53,381 nucleotides of DNA, taken from contig DMSQ01000083.1 in the NCBI GenBank assembly GCA_003457135.1, positions 1 through 53,381 of the forward strand. The letters are read 5' to 3'. The translations under genes were made by a program, and so were the position numbers. The stretch is from Prolixibacteraceae bacterium. GTDB taxonomy: Bacteria > Bacteroidota > Bacteroidia > Bacteroidales > Prolixibacteraceae. Shown here in pieces: positions 30,674 through 38,711 of this stretch; positions within the stretch are counted from its first letter, which is position 1, and each line of letters begins with the position of its first letter. The notes below the pieces were generated by a model, which saw nothing but the letters and a program-made list of their open reading frames with translations, had not been told where the DNA came from and ran no database searches.

Positions 30674-32302
30674 TTACTTCTGAAACGAAAACTTGTAATT
30701 TTCATTGATTTTATCAGCAGTTTTGAAAACGACCGCTTCTGTAATATACACATTTGTTCCCGAAGATTCAGCCCTTTTTTCGCCTTTCACCACTGCTTTG
30801 ATCGTATGTTTTCCTTCCGGCATGTTGATGATATGAAACAAATTCATGTTTTCGTGCTGCTGATTGGCAAAATTGAAATAACAATCAACAGTCCGCTTAA
30901 ACTGACCATCCACAAAAATATCGGCCTTGCCTCCATCTTTAAACCAGTTTCCAGAAAGTGAAACTCCTGTACCCTCAAAAGTAAAACTGATTTCGTCGCC
31001 GGCGGTTCCGCTGAACCGGGCCTGATCTTTATGCTCTTTTTTCGACCATGGATTAATGTAGGAGTAGCTATTCCAATCTCCTTTCATTTCCCAGACCTCT
31101 TTATCGAATACTCCCGATTTGGAATCAAAAACCAGTTTTGGGAAAGCAATTTCCAATGCAAAAGTCTGAGGCTGCTGAACTTTAACTTTCAACTCTGTTT
31201 CAGTAGCTTCGCCTCCATTTTCAACTGCCAGTTTCCGGGCGTATTCCAAAGTTTTATCCACCGCTTTATTGAATGAATAAGTGGTATTAATAAACAGCGA
31301 GTCTCCAATAGCTTTTACTGCTTCCTGATATTCCTGCGGTAATCCGCTCAATCCTTTGATTACGCCAAGTACGGCCATGGCATTCGAAGGATTGCAGTCT
31401 GAATCCTGTCCGCACCGGGTGGAAACTTCCATCGTTTTAACCGGATCACCTTCGCCATAAAGCAAGCCCATCACGATATAGGCTCCGTTTAGTTTGGCAT
31501 CAATATTAAATGTTGAACCTGCGCCGCAAATATGGTCTTTCCCCCATTTGGCTTCCAACTCGGCCCATGCAGCGCGCCAGTCAGCCGGATATTGCCGGTG
31601 TAACAGAATTACATCCTGAACCGCTTTGGCATAATCACTTTCTGCCGGAATTGATAACAGCGCTTTGTCAATTATTTTGGGGATATCGTTCTCAAAATAG
31701 GCTTCGGCATACAAGGCAGCCACGAATACGCCACCATAAACGCCATCGCCGTAATTCATGATATGCCCGATTTTATCGGCTATTTGGTTGGCAGTTTGCG
31801 GCATCCCGGGGCACATAAACCCGATGTAGTCGGCTTCGATCTGGAAATCAATATCATCGGCATGAAGGTTATAATCCGGATGGCCCGATTGTGGCGGGAA
31901 AATACTGTCGAAATAGTTTTTGCGTGCCTGAACATTGGCGTGCCACAACTGATAGCCTGCCTTAGCAAACAATTCCTGATATTTTTTAGCCGGTGCATCC
32001 ATTCCGTAACGATCCATCGTCATCAGGAAAGTGAGCTGTACATAAATATCATCCTGCCAGATGGAACCTTTAACATCCGAAGAGACCCATTTAATCGGAT
32101 CTTCATACGTTTTTCCCTGAGCCCTGAATTCAGTTGGAGCGCCATAAGTAACACCAATCATTTTTCCGGCCCATCCACCGGCGATTTTATCCTTCAGTAC
32201 TTCAGTTGAAATCGTTCGGGTATCTGTCGCCTGTTTGGTTGAACACGAAGCAAGTGCAAGAACAATTGCGGGTAAAATCAGAGTTAATAAATACTTTTTC
32301 AT
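30674..32302 (-). CDS. ADP-ribosylglycohydrolase-family lipoprotein
   Basis: Lipoprotein of 542 residues; signal with lipobox LASC (Cys20). Residues about 35-365 are the ADP-ribosylglycohydrolase fold: GGWAGKMIGVTYG, the acidic SIWQDDIYVQLTFL metal motif near 85, and GQDSDCNPSNAMAVLG near 295. The last ~150 residues form a beta-rich domain (SFTFEGTGVSLSGNWF, KADIFVDGQFKRTVD) like a jelly-roll binding module. Related proteins in Bacteroides ribose clusters act outside the cytoplasm on ADP-ribose- or nucleoside-derived substrates. It starts 7 bp after the ribokinase stop. Whether it removes ADP-ribose from proteins or cleaves free nucleosides cannot be told here. Confidence 0.87.
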   Translation of the reverse strand: MKKYLLTLILPAIVLALASCSTKQATDTRTISTEVLKDKIAGGWAGKMIGVTYGAPTEFRAQGKTYEDPIKWVSSDVKGSIWQDDIYVQLTFLMTMDRYGMDAPAKKYQELFAKAGYQLWHANVQARKNYFDSIFPPQSGHPDYNLHADDIDFQIEADYIGFMCPGMPQTANQIADKIGHIMNYGDGVYGGVFVAALYAEAYFENDIPKIIDKALLSIPAESDYAKAVQDVILLHRQYPADWRAAWAELEAKWGKDHICGAGSTFNIDAKLNGAYIVMGLLYGEGDPVKTMEVSTRCGQDSDCNPSNAMAVLGVIKGLSGLPQEYQEAVKAIGDSLFINTTYSFNKAVDKTLEYARKLAVENGGEATETELKVKVQQPQTFALEIAFPKLVFDSKSGVFDKEVWEMKGDWNSYSYINPWSKKEHKDQARFSGTAGDEISFTFEGTGVSLSGNWFKDGGKADIFVDGQFKRTVDCYFNFANQQHENMNLFHIINMPEGKHTIKAVVKGEKRAESSGTNVYITEAVVFKTADKINENYKFSFQK

Positions 32303-32309
32303 AATTAGA

Positions 32310-33218
32310 TTATTTTAATATTTCATTACGGTATGGCACTGATGACTGGGCACCAATTCTTGTAACTGAAATTGATGCCGCTTTGTTGGCAAAAGCAATA
32401 GATTCCTGAAACGTTTTGCCTTCGGACAAGGCAACAACCAGTGCGCCGTTGAAGGTATCGCCGGCAGCGGTTGTATCAACGGCCTCCACTCTTGGAGCGC
32501 TGATGATTTCAGATTCTCCGTTTGACAGCAGAAATGCACCGGCAGCGCCCATGGTGATGATGACCACTTCAACTCCTTTTTCGTGCAGGATTGTTGCTGA
32601 CTTCAGCGCCGATTCCTGACCGGTCACTTTGATTCCTGTCAGCAGTTCGGCTTCTGTTTCGTTTGGAGTAATTAAATAAAGATTTTGAAGTAATTCGTCG
32701 GAAAGTGTTGTGGCAGGCGCCGGGTTCAGGATCACTTTTTTCTGTTTCTGTGCGGCCATCCGGGCAATGTATTCAACGGTCGGAATTGGGATTTCGAGCT
32801 GCATCAAAATAAAATCGGATTCATCCAACTCCAAAATTGCCCGATCAAAATCATCCGGACTAAATGTGCCATTCGAGCCGGAAGCCACGACAATGGAATT
32901 TTCGCCTTTGTTATCAACGGTTATCAGCGCTACTCCGCTTGGATTTTCAGGATCGACAGCTACAAAATCAACATTAATTCCTTCTTCCTTGAGTTGAAAT
33001 AAGGCCTGTTTCCCAAAAATATCGTCGCCAATTTTACCCACAAAAGTGACTTTTCCCCCCAGACGTGCAGCGGCAACAGCCTGATTAGCGCCTTTTCCGC
33101 CCGCATTCATTAAAAAACGGCCACCCAAAATCGTTTCTCCCGGAGCAGGAAAATGGTGAGTTTTGATAACCATGTCGGTATTTGAACTTCCGACGACCAG
33201 TATCTTCTTCAGTTTCAT
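32310..33218 (-). CDS. rbsK: ribokinase
   Basis: PfkB-family sugar kinase of 302 residues. It has both signatures: GGKGANQAVAAARLGG near residues 40-56, which contacts ribose, and VDTTAAGDTFNGAL at 248-260 with catalytic Asp254 and the anion hole. The N-terminal NTD motif (SSNTDMVI) is that of ribokinases rather than fructokinases. It phosphorylates D-ribose to ribose-5-phosphate in the cytoplasm with ATP. It is the first gene of the ribose module, with a predicted promoter directly upstream, and the ADP-ribosylglycohydrolase gene follows after 7 bp. Confidence 0.94.
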   Translation of the reverse strand: MKLKKILVVGSSNTDMVIKTHHFPAPGETILGGRFLMNAGGKGANQAVAAARLGGKVTFVGKIGDDIFGKQALFQLKEEGINVDFVAVDPENPSGVALITVDNKGENSIVVASGSNGTFSPDDFDRAILELDESDFILMQLEIPIPTVEYIARMAAQKQKKVILNPAPATTLSDELLQNLYLITPNETEAELLTGIKVTGQESALKSATILHEKGVEVVIITMGAAGAFLLSNGESEIISAPRVEAVDTTAAGDTFNGALVVALSEGKTFQESIAFANKAASISVTRIGAQSSVPYRNEILK

Positions 33219-33230
33219 AAACAGGTTTAG

Positions 33231-33282
33231 TTAGTTGAACCAAATTTAACAGTTCTTTATTAACTTGATACAACAAACCTGT
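33231..33282 (-). promoter_or_regulatory. predicted rbsK promoter inside an 8-bp inverted repeat
   Basis: On the minus strand TAAATTTG (33248-33241) fits the TAnnTTTG -7 box. A TTG at 33273-33271 could be the -33 element with a 22-nt spacer. The start of transcription would be near 33235, about 17 nt before the ATG. ACAGGTTT (33231-33238) and AAACCTGT (33275-33282) are perfect inverted repeats that bracket the promoter and could be operator half-sites. Confidence 0.5.
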
Positions 33283-33343
33283 AATTTTATCCTTCATTCA
33301 AATGAATCAAACAAAAGCGGGAAAAAAAACTTGAAATAACCTG

Positions 33344-34012
33344 TTATTTTGAGGGAACTAATGGTTTGATGATTTCAATCCAAAGCAAATAACCGTCACC
33401 AGTCAGGTGAAGTCCATCGTTTGTCAGTTGTGGATTCAATCTTTCGCTGTCAGCAATTTTAAAACGGCTATACAAATCAACAAAACCAACATTTTCCTTA
33501 TCGCACCATGTTTTCAATTGGGAATTTATCCAAATTACATCATCCGTTTTGTTGGTGTGATTTTTAAACAGCCCAAAGGTATCGCTGACAGGTAGAATAC
33601 TTTGAATAAACACCTTTGTTTTGGGCGAGTCTTTTCTGATCCGATCAGCAATTCGACAAATATTGTGATTCACCGTGTCTTTCGAAACACCACGAGAAAG
33701 ATCATTAATACCGATCAGCAAAAAAACCATTTTAGGTTTTGAACGGGTAACTTCATTTAGCCTGAACAATACGCCTTCAGTTGTATCGCCACTGATTCCA
33801 CGATTTTTAGCTTTGGGATTTCCCAATAACTCGCACCACTCACCACCATCGGTAATGCTGTTCCCTAAAAAAATGATTTCGCCTTTGGTATCAGGCAATT
33901 TTTCGAACAAGGTTAGACGTTGGTTGTAATAAGTACCAAACTTATTTTCCTGACCAATAGAAATCAGTGAATAAAATACAAAAGCTAAAACTAAAAAGGA
34001 AGGCGATTTCAT
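33344..34012 (-). CDS. exported SGNH/GDSL-family esterase
   Basis: SGNH hydrolase of 222 residues with a signal peptide (SPSFLVLAFVFYSLIS). The four blocks are present: IFLGNSITDGGEW with the nucleophile Ser, the Gly in RGISGDT, LLIGINDLSRG with the Asn, and NDGLHLTGDGY with the Asp and His near the C terminus. Relatives deacetylate sugars or act as platelet-activating-factor-acetylhydrolase-like esterases. At the end of a sialic acid operon, removal of O-acetyl groups from sialic acids is the most likely role, but this is inferred from context. It follows the MFS gene after 39 bp. Confidence 0.86.
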   Translation of the reverse strand: MKSPSFLVLAFVFYSLISIGQENKFGTYYNQRLTLFEKLPDTKGEIIFLGNSITDGGEWCELLGNPKAKNRGISGDTTEGVLFRLNEVTRSKPKMVFLLIGINDLSRGVSKDTVNHNICRIADRIRKDSPKTKVFIQSILPVSDTFGLFKNHTNKTDDVIWINSQLKTWCDKENVGFVDLYSRFKIADSERLNPQLTNDGLHLTGDGYLLWIEIIKPLVPSK

Positions 34013-34051
34013 CGGTTAATAATTTAAAAACTCAAAGATAACTTTTCGACA

Positions 34052-35305
34052 TTAATCAACCTGCCGGTCGGCAAATTTTGGTTTCAAGGCTGTAAGTAAA
34101 AGAGCAACTGCCAAAGCAACCGGAATGGCAAGCATGGCTAAATCCCGGCCCAGATTACCTGAATCGGTTGATTTACCCAGCAAATCTGTAATAAATGCCC
34201 CGGCAAAAACTCCGGTCATGTTCATTAATCCATAACCGGCAGCACGGTGTTTGGGCGATACAAACTGACAAAGAATGGGCATGTTGTTGGCATCGAACAT
34301 TCCGTAACCAATACCAAAAAAAACTGCTCCGCCTACAACGGTGAACAAAGTCTGGCCAAAACCTAAAAAGAGCAAGGCTGGAATAGTGAGTGACAATCCA
34401 ATTGCTCCGGTAAAAATCCGACCGCGAATATTCCGTTGAATCCATCTGTCGGCCAGAATACCTCCAAAAATGACTCCTATAAAGGAAGAAGCGGCTATTG
34501 TTATCGTAGAAAGTGGACCAGCCTGGGCCATATCTATGTTCAAACTCATTGAAAAGAGAGTCGGGATCCAGTTTTTAATTGCCCAGCCCGGAAAACTTGG
34601 GGCAGCAAAATAAAACATGATTACCCAGAAACTAATTGTTCCGAAAAGCATCCCCAAACTATTTAAAATAGAAGTAAACCCACCGATAGAAGTTTGTTCT
34701 GGCTTTAGCTCCGTCACTGTTTTAGGTTCTCTTTTTTCCCGAAGAAACACAATAAGAATAACGCTGTATAAAAGTCCAACCAGCCCAAAGGAATGAAAAG
34801 TGGTTTGCCACGAATATTCATGTGCAACTGTTGCTCCAAAGCCACCCATGGCCTGCCCGACATATAATCCGGTCATGTGAATGCCTATTGCCAGCGAACG
34901 GGTTTTTCCCTTGTGATAGTCTGCAATCAGCGACAATCCTGCCGGGATGTAGAGCGCTTCGCTCACGCCCATTATAGCGCGTAAAATATACAAGTGATTA
35001 AAATTATCTACATATCCCATAGCCATAGTCACTCCCGACCAAACCGCCAAACTCCCGACAATCAGCCATTTTCGGTTAATACGATCAGCAATTAATCCGG
35101 CAACCGGACTCATCAGTGCATAAATCCAGAGAAGAACAGCCATCAGCCGCCCAAAATTCTCGGCAGTTTCAAGCTCCTGAATGTCGGCCATCATGGCCAC
35201 TTTCATGGTCGAAAGCATTTGCCGGTCCATGTAATTGAGCAGGGCGACCACCCACAAAAGGGCTACAAGCATCCATGGATAGTATTTTTTCTGTTGGATT
35301 TGCAT
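34052..35305 (-). CDS. MFS transporter, probable sialic acid importer
   Basis: Major facilitator of 417 residues with 12 hydrophobic helices. The helix 1-2 region (ALLNYMDRQMLSTM) and GLIADRINRKWLIVGS, the loop 2-3 motif, are those of the anion:cation symporter family that includes sugar acid and sialic acid carriers. The second-half counterpart GGILADRWIQRNIRGR is also intact. It is encoded between the AGE epimerase and the esterase in the sialic acid operon, matching the lyase-epimerase-transporter (NanLET) sets of Bacteroides. I infer import of N-acetylneuraminate across the inner membrane. A MITE-like element separates it from the epimerase gene. Confidence 0.87.
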   Translation of the reverse strand: MQIQQKKYYPWMLVALLWVVALLNYMDRQMLSTMKVAMMADIQELETAENFGRLMAVLLWIYALMSPVAGLIADRINRKWLIVGSLAVWSGVTMAMGYVDNFNHLYILRAIMGVSEALYIPAGLSLIADYHKGKTRSLAIGIHMTGLYVGQAMGGFGATVAHEYSWQTTFHSFGLVGLLYSVILIVFLREKREPKTVTELKPEQTSIGGFTSILNSLGMLFGTISFWVIMFYFAAPSFPGWAIKNWIPTLFSMSLNIDMAQAGPLSTITIAASSFIGVIFGGILADRWIQRNIRGRIFTGAIGLSLTIPALLFLGFGQTLFTVVGGAVFFGIGYGMFDANNMPILCQFVSPKHRAAGYGLMNMTGVFAGAFITDLLGKSTDSGNLGRDLAMLAIPVALAVALLLTALKPKFADRQVD

Positions 35306-35327
35306 GATGTAATATAAGTTTCTCCAA

Positions 35328-35411
35328 ACTCACCCCGACGTCCGCAAGCGGCCGTCCCCCCTCTCTTCTTGAAGAGAGGGGAAACCCCCGACTTGTCGGG
35401 GTGGGGTGAGT
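35328..35411. repeat. C-rich MITE-like element with 9-bp terminal inverted repeats
   Basis: The ends ACTCACCCC (35328-35336) and GGGGTGAGT (35403-35411) are perfect inverted repeats. Inside are two perfect hairpins: CCCCTCTCTTC/GAAGAGAGGGG (35358-35381, 2-nt loop) and CCCCGAC/GTCGGGG (35386-35401). It lies inside the sialic acid operon, between the epimerase and transporter genes. Its plan resembles the element at 7261-7392. Confidence 0.65.
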
Positions 35412-35419
35412 CAGGAATA

Positions 35420-36604
35420 TTAAAATTTAGTATTTCTATTTAATATTTCCAACGTTTTCCATACCTGAAACAAACCACGCGGAACGTGGAAACAGCCTTT
35501 CCATTTTCCACCTTTTAAAGGTAGCAATACTTCACCCTGTCGGTTAAGATAACCAAACCATTCGTCATATTCAGGATCGGCGAAATGCGACCATGTGTAA
35601 TCGTGAACCTTTTCGAACCATTCCAGACATTCCGGATTACCAGTAAGTGAGTAACCTTTTATCAGGCTGATAAGCGTTTCAACATGCACCCACCACAATT
35701 TCTGGTCCCATTCCAACTGTTGCGGCGGATAGCCTTTGATGTCGAGGAAGTAGAAAATCCCACCGTACTGTTCGTCCCATCCGTATTTCAAGGTACGGAG
35801 CATGATTTCGACCGCTTTTTCTGCCAGTTCCGGACGTTTCAGTCTGACTGACAAATCCATAATAAACCACATCGCTTCGATGGCATGGCCCGGATTCAAC
35901 AAACGACCTTCAAACGAATCGGAGAAACTGCCGTCAGGGTTCACATTTTCCATGATCAGCCCGATTTTGTGATCGAAAAAAACCTCTAAAACCTCCTTAA
36001 TGCAAGTGTTGATGGTTTCATCCACCAATTCTTTCGGGAGCAAATGTTCAATTTCGAGCGATAGGTTGCACAAAATCATGGGCAAAGAAAAGCCTTTCAA
36101 CGGACGGGTTTCCGGAACAGCTTTGCTAAATCGCCCTTTTGGATTGGTGCTTCTCTTCAGAATGTTATGGAAAGTTTTTTTGGCGATTGCAGCATATTCT
36201 TCATTTTCGGTTGCCTGAAACAACTGGCCAAAAGCCATGGTGGCAAAGCAATCCGAAAAAATATTGTAAGGTTCAATCAGCGGTTTTCCTTCGCGGGTGA
36301 GCGAAAAATACCAGTTTAGGTTACCGTCATGCCCATATTCCTGAAGAAAGCGTGCCCCATGCAAAGCCATCTCCAGCCATTCGGGCCGTTGCTCTACTTT
36401 GTTGTAAAGCGTTGCAAACATCCAGACCTCGCGTCCCTGCAGCCAGATGAATTTATCGGTATCGAATACATTTCCCTGCCGGTCGAGGCAAGTAAAATAG
36501 CCACCAAACTGTTCGTCTCTCGAATGGTTCTCCCAGAAAGGAACTACTTTTTGGAGCAACTCGTTTTTATATTGCTCTGCTAATATTTTAAAATCTTTTT
36601 CCAT
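35420..36604 (-). CDS. AGE-family epimerase (N-acetylglucosamine 2-epimerase)
   Basis: Alpha6/alpha6-barrel epimerase of 394 residues from the ATG at 36604; the codon before it is GTG. Family residues seen are RDEQFGGYFTCLDRQG at the N terminus, WLQGREVWMFA, the active-site His in LLNPGHAIEAMW near 240 and the paired His in WWVHVETL and CFHVPRG. It interconverts ManNAc, released from sialic acid by the lyase, with GlcNAc in the cytoplasm. This replaces the ManNAc kinase/ManNAc-6-P epimerase route of E. coli. It follows the mutarotase gene after 5 bp. A cellobiose 2-epimerase activity is possible in this family, but the neighbours favour ManNAc. Confidence 0.9.
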   Translation of the reverse strand: MEKDFKILAEQYKNELLQKVVPFWENHSRDEQFGGYFTCLDRQGNVFDTDKFIWLQGREVWMFATLYNKVEQRPEWLEMALHGARFLQEYGHDGNLNWYFSLTREGKPLIEPYNIFSDCFATMAFGQLFQATENEEYAAIAKKTFHNILKRSTNPKGRFSKAVPETRPLKGFSLPMILCNLSLEIEHLLPKELVDETINTCIKEVLEVFFDHKIGLIMENVNPDGSFSDSFEGRLLNPGHAIEAMWFIMDLSVRLKRPELAEKAVEIMLRTLKYGWDEQYGGIFYFLDIKGYPPQQLEWDQKLWWVHVETLISLIKGYSLTGNPECLEWFEKVHDYTWSHFADPEYDEWFGYLNRQGEVLLPLKGGKWKGCFHVPRGLFQVWKTLEILNRNTKF

Positions 36605-36609
36605 CACAA

Positions 36610-37818
36610 TTACTTTTCAATTTGAATATCAATACCTATCACATTCGGTGTACGAACACCCGGACGAACCTCGCCAGAAGGAATTGCGATTGTTCCGTTC
36701 CATGAAAAAGCGGTAGTGGTCACCGGCGACTCCCCGGCCATTTCGCCAATCTTTTCCCAAATTTTCGAAAGTGTATTGAAAGCCAGTATGTCTTTTGAAA
36801 ATCCAGGATGGTTGCTCAGCATCGAATCTTTTTCATGCCATAGTTTGTACCGTTTTTCTTCTCCGGAAGCCTTTTCAATGGTGTTATTCAGGCGTTCTGT
36901 GCGATTAAAAAAGATACCCGGATCACCACCAAACAGGAAGATATGATTTGAGCCTGCCGCAATTCCAGTTCCGGCAGAAATACCGAGTGGTTTTCCGTCG
37001 AAAATAATATCACTTTCCAGACTCCATTTCTGGATGGAAGGCGTGTATTTCCAGACACTACTCAAAAAAGTTGAAACGTCTGAAGTTTTGTTCCGACCCC
37101 CAAGCACATAAATACAGGTTTCGGTGCTGTCGTTCTGACTCACTACTACAGCATGCGAAAGCGCAACCGGAAGCTCAGGCAAACTCCTCCATCCCTTTTC
37201 CGGCTGATTCAGGTTGAACGAATAAAAGGCAGAGGTTGCGCCTTCTGAAGTCAGTCCTCCGGCAACAAAAATGGTAGAATCAATTAGGGCTGCACCGGCA
37301 GACGAGGTTGCAACAGGCAATCCCGGCCAACTCGTCCGTTTAACATTTCCATCCTGAAACGAGAACAGGATAACATCGCTTACCGGACTATCGAAATCTT
37401 CACCACCAATGCTTATCACGCCTTGTTCTGCGGAGACACAAGCCGGATAGGCCATTGCAAAAGGCAATCTTTCTGAAGACTGTTTCCACAAATAGTTGTC
37501 TGAAGCAGTTTTTTCCATCAGGAAAATTTCATCATGATATTTCTTTTTACCACCTCTCCATGGCAATCCATTTTCAAAATTGGCACCTCCGGCAACTAAA
37601 ACAAAGTTTCCATGAGCTCCCGTAATCGGTACTGCAAGCCCAGGCTGAACAGAATCGCCTAAAGCGGGCGGCAAGGCCGGAAACTCAACACTTTTCAGAA
37701 TTAGTTTTTCCGGAGAAATTGAAACGCATGAATTTTGAGAAATAGCAACCATTGAAAAAAAGATAAGCAACAGATTACAATTTCGAGAATAACTCCTGCA
37801 TGTTGAGCGCATTGACAT
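36610..37818 (-). CDS. nanM: kelch-repeat sialic acid mutarotase-like protein (NanM type)
   Basis: Exported kelch propeller of about 402 residues. I chose the ATG at 37818, which gives a basic n-region and a hydrophobic core (LLLIFFSMVAIS); ATGs at 37812 and 37836 are alternatives. Repeats include VLVAGGANFENGLPWRGGKKKY, VISIGGEDFDSPVSDV, IFVAGGLTSEGATSAFYSF, IYVLGGRNKTSDVSTF and IFLFGGDPGIFF. The GGANF-PWRGGKK-Y block is characteristic of cyclically permuted mutarotases and NanM, which speed up anomer exchange of sialic acid after release. The start overlaps the nanA end by 44 bp, so the two are coupled. Predicted periplasmic. Confidence 0.88.
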   Translation of the reverse strand: MSMRSTCRSYSRNCNLLLIFFSMVAISQNSCVSISPEKLILKSVEFPALPPALGDSVQPGLAVPITGAHGNFVLVAGGANFENGLPWRGGKKKYHDEIFLMEKTASDNYLWKQSSERLPFAMAYPACVSAEQGVISIGGEDFDSPVSDVILFSFQDGNVKRTSWPGLPVATSSAGAALIDSTIFVAGGLTSEGATSAFYSFNLNQPEKGWRSLPELPVALSHAVVVSQNDSTETCIYVLGGRNKTSDVSTFLSSVWKYTPSIQKWSLESDIIFDGKPLGISAGTGIAAGSNHIFLFGGDPGIFFNRTERLNNTIEKASGEEKRYKLWHEKDSMLSNHPGFSKDILAFNTLSKIWEKIGEMAGESPVTTTAFSWNGTIAIPSGEVRPGVRTPNVIGIDIQIEK

Positions 37819-38692
37819 CTTCAACAAATTTTTCATAGTTTTTGGCTGACATATTTTTGACCGGTAAACGGAATTGTCCAAAGTCCAATCCAATGTATTT
37901 CATATAAGCTTTCCCTGTTGCAATGCCACCATATTTACCGAGCAACCGAATCATATCGATTGACATTTGCTGAAGTTTCCGGGCTTTTGTCAAATCACCA
38001 TTGTCGAATGCTTCGATTAGCTGGTAATAAAGCGGAGCGGCATAATTAAAGGTACTTCCAACGGCACTGCGGGTTCCAAGAACTAAGGCCGAAAGCATAT
38101 TTTCGTCGCGACCCCACATCATCTCGAATTTGCCATCCATAAAGTGAATGCAACTCAGGAAGTCCATAAAATCTTCATGGGTGTATTTGATTCCGGCCAG
38201 ATTGGGAATGATTGGCGCAGCTTCCTGCAGAAAATCGTACATCGAAACGTAACAACCACTCAATACCGGAATGTGGTAAAAATAAACGGGAGTTTGCGGT
38301 ACTGCTTCAGCCACCAAGGCACAAAATTCGGCCAGATGTTTTGCTCCTGCCGGTTTAAAATAATAGGGTGCCAGCAAAGCAATGGCATTTACCCCATTTT
38401 CGGCTGAATGCAAAGCATTTTCAATACATTCCTTGTAAGAAGTTCCACCAACCAGGTTGATTACTTTTACAGTTTTCTGCACTTTTGATTTGGCAGTCCA
38501 TGCTTCAACAGCTTTCATTTTTTCTTTCTGCGAAAGCGAAACTCCCTCACCGGTTGAGCCATTGATAAAAGCACCAACGATCTTGTTCTTTTCCAGAAAA
38601 TCGTAATAACCACTAATCTGATCGTATAAGACTTCCCCTTTTGCATCCATCGGTGTAAAGGGTGCTGCAATTAATCCTTCAAACTTGTTCAT
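37775..38692 (-). CDS. nanA: N-acetylneuraminate lyase
   Basis: DapA-superfamily TIM-barrel aldolase of 305 residues from the ATG at 38692, where homology begins (KFEGLIAAPFTPM); a start at 38722 would run into the previous gene. Active-site features are GSTGE at 45-49 for carboxylate binding, Tyr139 in FYHIP and the Schiff-base Lys169 in LAGIKYT. It cleaves N-acetylneuraminate to ManNAc and pyruvate in the cytoplasm. It lies 19 bp after the hexosaminidase gene and overlaps the mutarotase start. The neighbourhood of sialidase, epimerase and MFS carrier makes the substrate assignment strong. Confidence 0.94.
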   Translation of the reverse strand: MNKFEGLIAAPFTPMDAKGEVLYDQISGYYDFLEKNKIVGAFINGSTGEGVSLSQKEKMKAVEAWTAKSKVQKTVKVINLVGGTSYKECIENALHSAENGVNAIALLAPYYFKPAGAKHLAEFCALVAEAVPQTPVYFYHIPVLSGCYVSMYDFLQEAAPIIPNLAGIKYTHEDFMDFLSCIHFMDGKFEMMWGRDENMLSALVLGTRSAVGSTFNYAAPLYYQLIEAFDNGDLTKARKLQQMSIDMIRLLGKYGGIATGKAYMKYIGLDFGQFRLPVKNMSAKNYEKFVEDVNALNMQELFSKL

Positions 38693-38711
38693 ACTGCAAA
38701 TATTTAATTCG

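Noticed and set aside
30674..32302. ADP-ribosylglycohydrolase as a toxin-antitoxin or DarG-like defence component
   Set aside because: It is an exported lipoprotein embedded among ribokinase, nucleoside hydrolase and sugar carrier genes, which fits nutrient scavenging.
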